This document shows, piece after piece, positions 49,701 through 58,700 of a stretch of DNA of 64,000 nucleotides; position 1 is the stretch's first letter, and each line of letters begins with the position of its first letter. Both the position numbers and the translations under genes were made by a program. The DNA comes from Xenorhabdus koppenhoeferi. Lineage in GTDB: Bacteria; Pseudomonadota; Gammaproteobacteria; Enterobacterales; Enterobacteriaceae. The notes beneath the pieces are model-generated. The model was not told the origin of the DNA. It worked only from the letters and a program-made list of their open reading frames with translations, and did not search any database. Location: positions 19,966 to 83,965 of the forward strand of contig NZ_FPBJ01000012.1 in the NCBI RefSeq assembly GCF_900116635.1, written 5' to 3'.

Positions 49701-52700
49701 CATGTGGGTGACGGCACGACGGTCGGGTTTGCCAAAGGGGATGCCAACATCATTACCAAAGTCGGTGATGGATTAGGCGTTAATGCCGCTTGGGGCAAGG
49801 CTAACATCATGACGCATATGGGTGATGGTGATCGTTATAACTTTGCCAAAGGTGATGTGAATATCATTACCAAAGTGGGTGATGGTCAGGAAGTGACAGT
49901 CGTTCAGGGGCAAGCCAATATCGTGACCCATGTGGGCGATGGCGATGATTACACCGGCGCCTGGGGCAAGGCCAACGCGATCACCAAAGTGGGTGATGGC
50001 CGCAATGTGGTTCTCGCCAAAGGGGATGCCAATATTGTGACCCAAATCGGTGATGGTGACAGCTTTAACGCGCTATGGAGTCAGGGCAATGTGGTCACCA
50101 AAGTGGGTGACGGTATGCAAGTCACTGCCGCCAAAGGTAAAGGCAACATCACGACTACAGTCGGTGATGGCTTGAGTGCGACGGCTGCTCATGGCGACCT
50201 GAATATCAATACTAAAGTCGGAGATGGTATTTCCGTCAATGTGGCGTGGGGTAAATTCAACGTCAATACCAAAGTGGGTGACGGACTGAATGTTTCTGTT
50301 ATGAAAGGCAAGGGCAATGCCAATATCCATGTAGGTGACGGCCTGAACATCAACGCCTCTTATGCCCGCAACAACGTGGCAATTCAGGTGGGTAACGGTG
50401 ATTTCTATAGCCTTGCTGTGGCGGAAAGCAATACTCAGAGCAATAAACTGGGTGCGCTGTTCAGCAACATAAAACAGACATTACTGGGGGTTGCAGGCAG
50501 TCAGGCTATCAATTACCTGGTGAATGGCGATGAAGCCAACACATCAGGAACCCATAAGGGACGTGGCGCGATTGATCTGCCAGAAGTCTCTTCTTTGAAT
50601 GGCTTTAAACTCACTGAAATCGATGAAGTGACTTCTGATTTGAAGGACAGCCTGAAAGGTTCTGTGACAGGTGTTGATGCCCCAGATATTGGTAGTATCG
50701 AGCATGCACTCGGCAATGAAAAAAACCTGAATCCAAATCAGTCACGTAACTTGATCATCAATGGTGATTTTGAACAAGGGGACAAGGGATGGCTGCACAC
50801 CAACGACATTGAAGCCAACCATTCAGCTAAGGCATACGGTCTCAGTGTTGAAGGACATGGTGAGAATGTCAGTGAGCTTGATGTTCAGAATAATACCAGT
50901 ATTTATCAGGATATTCGTGATCTCACTGCGGGTGAATCCATCAAACTCAGCTTTGACTTTGCAAGGCGTGCCGAGAGTTCCGTTGATAATGGCATGGAAG
51001 TGCTATGGAACAATCAGGTGGTATTCTCGGTTCATGCGGGTAAAACCGAATGGAAATACCATACAATGACTCTGACGGCAAAGGCGGGCAGCAACCGATT
51101 GGAGTTTAAAGGTACTGGCGAGAGTGATGGTTTTGGTTACATTCTGGATAACATTGTTGCAAAATCTGAATTATCGGACAGCGGTATTGCTGATCATATG
51201 AAGCAAGATAAAGCCGCGCAGAATGCCTTGCAGGATAAAGAAAAAGCAGAAGCTGATCGCCAACATCTGGAGCAGGAAAAAGATAAACAACTTGCGGCTA
51301 TCTCTGCTACACAAGCACAACTGGAAAACACCGATCTGGATGCACTGAACGCTAACGGACAGACCCAGCGTAATGCGATCCAGGGTGAAGCTCAGGCAGC
51401 GATCGATGAATTGCAGGCAAAAGTCAAAGGATTGGAAGAGCTGAACAGCCATGCCATCTATCATGGGGAATCCGGTGAACAGTATCGTGATCAGTTTGCC
51501 AGTGGATTGTTGGGACATGTTCAGACCGAATTGGACAAAGCAGACGAGACTGCACGGAACCAATTAGATAACGCACAAAAAGCGGCAGCGGGGCGTCTTG
51601 GCGATATCAAGGATGCGGTTGCCAAATCAGAAGTTGGTGCACTTAACGCTGAACAAAACCGTCAACATGCCAAACAGGATGTTGAAAATGCTCGCCTCCA
51701 GGCCGAAAACCGGAGAAAAGAAGCCTTAAGCTATGAGCAACGGGCTAATCAGGCGGGAAGTGATGGCAAATCGGCGGCGCTGAAGGCAGAACAGCGTGGT
51801 CAAAATGAGGCTTCTGCGGCAGACAGTAAAACCGCGCAAGTACAAAATGATGCCAAAAATTCCAAACTTGATGGCAGCTATAAGCCAAAGCGCACAGGTG
51901 CAACCGGCAGCGGCCTGTCAGGTAACGCTTATGAATCTAATTACTCTGAACACATTGAAAAAGCAGAACAATCCAAGAGTAGCATCAATCCTGAATCGAC
52001 CGTTCAGGCTGATGGTGGATTCAGTGAAGAATTGCAATATTTGGATGAAGATCTGAACGAACTTGCCGATGCAAAAAAAGCGCTGGATCGTTTACAGATC
52101 AATGCGGGAATACGGGTTAAGAAATCTATACTGACATCTGACCATAGCGAAATGTCACTGCATCAGCCGATTAGCCAGCCCGCTGATGTCGTGACTGAAT
52201 GGATCGGAAACACACCAAAAATTTCAGGATTGGATCTCAGTGGACTGAAAGCACTGGGCAAACCACATGGTCAGTCAGAAGCGAGCGATATGTCAGAAAC
52301 GGACTCTTCCTCCCGCTTAAGAGCAAGAGCGCAGAAAGTGGCAGATATCTACCATTGGCTGGATAAAGGCCATAGCTGGAATAAAGACAACGGCATTGCA
52401 ATCGATAAATATATCCCTGTGCCGGGATTTGATCGCATTGATACAGACATTTCGAATGATGTCAGGCAGGAAATGATTGATAATATTAAGGAATATATTA
52501 ACAATCCGAAAAATAAAAACAGTGTACCGAAAGAACAGGTTGCCTCGTTGGCAGAATTGTTCGTCAATGCCACGATTGACTATGACTGGAATAAGCGTGT
52601 TGAGTTTATTTCAATGTTGGATCGCTACGGCTATAGTTTTGAACCTGCGTATGGTGACAAAAGCATTGTGTCGTTCTGGTCAGGTAAAAACCGCAAATTT

Positions 52701-55700
52701 TACCGTGAAGCTCTGGATTCATCAAATCCCGACGGCAAGAAAGTAGTTTACGATACTAATATAAAAGGTAACGCTTTTGCCCTTCAACTGAACAGGAGAC
52801 TGATAAGTTGGGGTATTGAGTCCGATACGTCTAAAAAACATAACTTGCAATCCGTTGTCAGGGCTTCCGCATATAGCAATACTGGATTCTGGAGTTCACT
52901 CTATGCGACTGGAGCACGTAATGATGTATATGTCATGTCGGAAGGTGGTATTCGTCTTGGCAACTACTTCTGGAATGTTGAACTGCCAGTATTGCGTCAA
53001 TTGCAACGTGAAGGGCTGGTGGGGGAAATCCGCCTGCTGGATAAACCTGCCAGTGAATACCAAGGCGTATCATCTGAATCCATTGGCCGCAAGCTGACGG
53101 GTGTGGGTGTTTCTGTGAAGGTGCGTTTTGATTTTCTCCCTCCTGAAGAACAGGAAAGACTGCAGGAATTGGATCCGACAGGATATCAATCGAATACCCC
53201 GGTGGATGTTGACATCAAACTCAGCGCTATTGACAACATGTTGAATCAGGCTTTGCCATTCTATGTTCTGCGTGAAGAACGCAATTTGCTGGTGCGTAAA
53301 TTGTGGGTGAATAAATTAAAGAGTGATTTAGTCTTTGAAGTCCGTCCGTGGCCGGGTAATAACGGCAGTGCGTTCAAAAAAATCATTGTGGAAGGCTACG
53401 AAGGATTGGCTCAAATCAAATCCATTGAACGCTTTATCCTTGCCAACTATGACAATTACAACCAACTACCCGATGCGTTGAATCTGGTGGACGATCGCAT
53501 TGTTTCCCACGATCAGAGACGTGCCCATATTGTGGCGCAAAAAGTAGAAGGTAGCTGGATCTATAAACCGAAAGCTGAGCTGATATCTGCGGCTGAATTG
53601 CCATTTTATAATCTGCGTGAAGAGCGCAATTTGCAGGTGCGTAAATCAAAGGATTTTTCAGGCTTTGAAGTCCGTCCGTGGCTGCGTAATAACGGCGATG
53701 ATTTCAAAATTATTTTCGTCGAGAATCCAAAAGATTACACACAAATCAAAGCCCTTGAGCTTTTCATTCTCGCCAACTATAAAGAGTACGGGAAATTGCC
53801 GGAGGCACTGTATTGGGTAAAAGATCAGATTATCTCTTTTGATCAAGGACGTACCCGCATTCTTGCGGAAAAAGTGGAAGGGAGCTGGAACTATAAACCG
53901 AACACTGACCTGATGTCAGCCAGTCAGTTTCAGGAAGAGGCTAACGTCAAAGGCAAAATCCGTGGTGATAGTTACCGGAATGTACTGGATGCACTCAGAA
54001 GCTATGAAGAACATCTCCTGCAAAACGACAATGATGATTATGACTCAGAGTCCGTGGAAAAACTAATCAATTTGCACCAGCAAGTTGAAGGCTATCTGTT
54101 GGGGCATCCTGACTCTGAGCGTATACCGGCCATGAAAAAACTGCTGTCGCAGATCAATGTGCGGATGGAAGAATCCCTGATACTGGCGGAACCGACACTG
54201 AGAAGCGCAGGCAAAGGCAGTTTCAGCGAGTTCTACAACAAACTGGGTAACGCCAACCTCCAGGATTCCGAACATCTTTATCTGGATGAACAGGGAGACT
54301 TTGTTATCCGCGGCAAATCCAATATCCAGACTGCCATGAAAGCGGAAAGTGCAGAAAAAGCCGTTGAGCAGATTAAAGCTGATGTGACCAAAGAATATGG
54401 TCAATCAGTGGCGGATACGGTTTTCGCAAACCTGCAATCTTCTGATCTGGCGAAAGATGGCAAGGGAATTGATGTCTCAGGGCTGAAAAAGGTACATCAG
54501 GCGATTGAGCAACATTTATCTCCGGTCAGTGCAACACTGTTTGTCTGGAAACCGAGTGATCACAGTCGACTGGGACATGCTGCCCTGCAAATTGGGCAAG
54601 GTCGTATTCAAATCAGTGCAGAAGACGCAGGCGATTTCAATGAGAAAAATTACGTCAGTTGGTGGCCGAAAGGTGGCAAATCAACCGATCTTAACAGTAT
54701 TTTTGATGTGTCCTCAGAGGCATATCCAGATATAAGAATACGCTGGCGTGACCTCAGCCAGCCAGCCTACCCAAGTATAGCGCTGAAACATGATGTCGCT
54801 TCTGAAGAAAATGATGGCTTTGGTTTGCACGATGGTAAACGTAAGTTGAAGAAATTTATTGAAAAACTTCAGTCTGCTAAAGGCGTTGATGCAAAATTCG
54901 CGGATATTAGCGAAACTTTCGCCATAATGGCGCTTGCGAATGGTCATTTTCTGCAATATGCGGAGATACCGAAGCATATTTACCAACCTTTCGTTGAAAA
55001 GATGAAAGCCAGCAACGCTGACGTGTTTGAATTAGGCAAAGAATTTGCTGAAGCACTGCGTACTGCTGCGAAACAACAACATTCTCCTGAACTAATAGAA
55101 AAACGCATTGCTAAAGTTATTCGTGAATTCGTAAAACGTGAAGTAAATAACATTCTGGATTTCAAATCCAGTGAAGCCGATAAGGGGAGGGTCTTCCGTA
55201 TCAATCTGGCTGGATTAGATGTGGCGGCAATGCAGGCGGAATGGCAGAAAAGCCGCCAGAATCCAGATGCACGTTACCAGCTGTTAAATGGCAACTGTTC
55301 AAGTATCGTAGCCAAAGTGCTCAAGGCAGGGGGCGCTGATAAAGTTATCGGCCATACATGGCGGCCAAAATTTGGGGTTTGGACACCAACTGAATTATTT
55401 AATTTTGCGCAAAAATTACAAGAAGTGCAGCTTGAAACGGTAGCAAAAAAACAACACTACTCTCCTGTGGAGGAGTTAGCCGCGTTATCGGGTAAGAATA
55501 AGACACTAGAAACGGTCATCGCGGAGAATGATGGCACTCCATCGCTGAATGAACTTATTACTAAGGATGGCTTACGTAAAAAAGCCTCAGTTTTTGCCAA
55601 ACCGATTGGTCCTGCTTATCAGGCAATTCTTGATAAACTTGACCATATTCATAACCTGACTGGAAACGAGCAGTTATCAGCAGGATTCGAACTGTATCAA

Positions 55701-58700
55701 CGTATTACCCGTTACCTTGATGCACATCCTGATTCTAAACGCAATACTGCTTTGAGTGGCGTACAGACGCAACTGGGAGATATTATGTTTAGAGGTACAT
55801 TACAGGAAGTACGTAGCCCGTTGCTGGAGATCGCCCAAACTCGACCTGAAATGGCATTGCGAATCTACCAAATTGCCCGTAATGAAGCCCGTGGGAATAC
55901 ACCAGGACTGACAGATCTGATGGTGCGTTGGGTGAAGGAAGATCCTTATCTTGCTGCTAAGCTAGGTTATCAAGGGGAAATTCCCGCTGATCTCGCTTTT
56001 AATCCTAAATTCCATGTGGACTTGGGTGATCAGTTTGATGATTTCAAACAATGCCTGAGTAAAGCTCAAGATAAGGGATTGCTGATTAATGCCCGGATAG
56101 ATGAGCAGAATAAACGGGTTCATCTTGGCTACAGTTATAATGAACTGCTAGATATGACCGGATCTGAAGATATGAAGATGGCGGTCTATTTCCTTAAGGA
56201 AGTCGCTAAACAAGCGGATCCAAATTTCGCCGGTTCACACGAAGCGATTTTACTTAATCGGTTTGCTAATCCTGCCTACTTAGTACAGTTGGAACAGGGT
56301 AGGCTGGCACAGATAGAAGCGATATATCACAGCTCCCATCAGACAGATATCGCAGCTTGGGACAAACAATATTCCTCAAACGCACTGACACAACTCAATC
56401 GTCAGCTTAGTGACGGGACAGATCTGAATAGCCAGTTGTCGTTGCTACTTAAGGATCGTCAAGGATTGCTGATCGGTGAGAGTCATGGTTCAGATCTTAA
56501 TGGATTGCGTTTTGTTAATGAGCAGATGGATGCATTGAAAGCTCATGGAGTAACCGTTATTGGATTGGAGCATTTGCGTTCGGATTTGGCTCAGCCGTTG
56601 ATAGATAAGTTCTTGGCCGGTGGAGATATGCCCGCTGAGCTGACCGCTATGATTGAGACCAAACATTTGCCTGTTGACTTATTTAAGCAGGCCAAAAGTA
56701 AGAGGATCAAAATCATTGCATTGGATGACAACAGCACAACTCGTCCGGTAATAGAAGGATCACAACATGGCCTGATGTATCGTGCTGGTGCGGCTAATAA
56801 TGTGGCGGTTAAGCGTTTGGGACAATTAGCTGAGGGAGAGAAATTTGTTGCCATTTATGGTGACGCCCATCTGCAATCCCATGAAGGTATTGATCATTTT
56901 GTACCTGGCATGACTCATCGTCTTGGTCTACCGGCCCTTAAAGTGGATGCAAATAACCGTTTCACGGCTCAGGCGGATGATACCAGTCTGCGCAAGCATT
57001 ATGACGATGTACCGCAGCTTGAAAAAAATCTTTATAAGCCGAATCGAGTTGTCGGTGAAGATCTGGAAGCGCTGGATCATTCTAATGAAAAAGACCGTGT
57101 GAAAGCAGGATTGCTGGAAAAATTGGATAATGCTCTCTTTGATAAGAAATCAGGTAAAAAAGAGCTGAAGCAATACTCATTCCATTTCGATCAGAGCGAT
57201 TCACTATTAAATAATCTTGAGAAACTTGTACCAGAAGTTGGCAATGTCCTCGTGACTAAAGGGGATGATTTTGATCCAAAAGAATTCTTGGAAGGTGTCT
57301 GTTTTGCCTTGTCTGCCCGTTACATGATAGAAGAGCGCGTGAATGGGCTGGGTGGTGGCAAAGAATATCTGTCGTGGTTGACGGATGCAGTCAAAGCCTA
57401 CAATGACAATTCTGAGTATAAAAAGAGCGACATCAATTCGGTTGAAGCCCCTTTGCTTAATCAGTATCGCCGCCAGAATATCGGCCCGGCTATTCAGGAC
57501 CTATTGTCGATTCAATATAGCCAAGTGCAAAATATGTCTGGTTTTTCAGGCATGAAAAAAGCCTATGAAGCTTATAGCGGCAAACTGAAAGCCAATGGAC
57601 TGACGGGAAAAAGAATCAACTACGCGTTGGATCCTGATGTTGCTGGCTATGAATCCGTAATGGGACAACTGCGTGATGCGGATAAAACGACGTATATATC
57701 CTTTATGTCTAAAGACCATGCAATGGCCGTCGTTGTCAATAAGGGAGAAACTCAAACTGTCTGGTCATTCTATGATCCTAACTTTGGTATCAAGTCATTT
57801 AATAACTATAAAGACTTTGAAGGCTTTATGGATTCTTTCCATAAGGGAATGATAACAGGGCATAAATCCATCTTTGGTTATAAATATGCGGCCAGCAAAG
57901 AGAAAAATCAAAGCTTCAATGTTGAATACAATATGTTTGAAGATGGTGCCATTACCCATTACGACGGTGTCTGGAAACAGGCGCGTGCCGGTGAACAACC
58001 GTATGTATTGCGTGCGCTGAAAGAGCAGGGTAAAACCTTTAAACTGGGTTCAAACGTGACAGGGCGTGTGGTTGATTACCGTGATAATGCCGTGACGTTG
58101 GAAGTGACAACGGAGAAAGGTGATAAAGTACTGGTTGAAGTTGAAAGTAACAATTTCAAACAGGCTGCGCACCTTGTACAGTCGAATATCGATCATGTAT
58201 TTGCTCATCCGGAAACCAACAAATTAACACTTAAAGCTTCGGGCGATATAAGCATAACCGATGAAGTGAAAGCCCCGCTTAAGGGCAATACCCCAGAAGG
58301 TGTTAACCGGGTTGTTAATAACCACGATGTTGGCTCTTGGGAAAATATTACGGTCAAACCACAGCCTGAAAGTGGAGATAGTCGCTTTAGCGGCCAGATT
58401 ATTATCCAGACGGAAAATGATCCGGTTGTCGCCAAGGCTGCCGCAAATCTGGCTGGTAAACACCCGGATTCCAGCGTGATTGTTCAGCTTGATGCCAATG
58501 GTAAGTATCGTGTGGTGTATGGCGACCCTGATAAATTACAGTCCGGTAAATTGCGCTGGCAGATTGTGGGTCATGGTCGTGAGGAATCCGCACAGAACCA
58601 CACACGCATCAGTGGCTACAGTGCGGATGAACTGGCCCTGAGACTGAAACAGTTCAGCACTGATTTCAAACAGGCCGGTATGCCTGATCATATCAGCCTT

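Noticed and set aside
48051..50330. Long minus-strand open frames within the rtxA repeat region
   Set aside because: They mirror the repetitive codons of rtxA (MGxNI, VTHFG patterns), have no independent start signals and are shadows.
48370..50424. Regular repeats that could be taken for a CRISPR or DNA satellite array
   Set aside because: The repeat has codon phase and encodes a continuous Gly-rich protein repeat inside rtxA; there are no unique spacers.
55604..57000. ABH (alpha/beta hydrolase) effector after RID
   Set aside because: No GxSxG nucleophile elbow in this stretch; the GESH/GLEH/GDAH residues instead fit RRSP.
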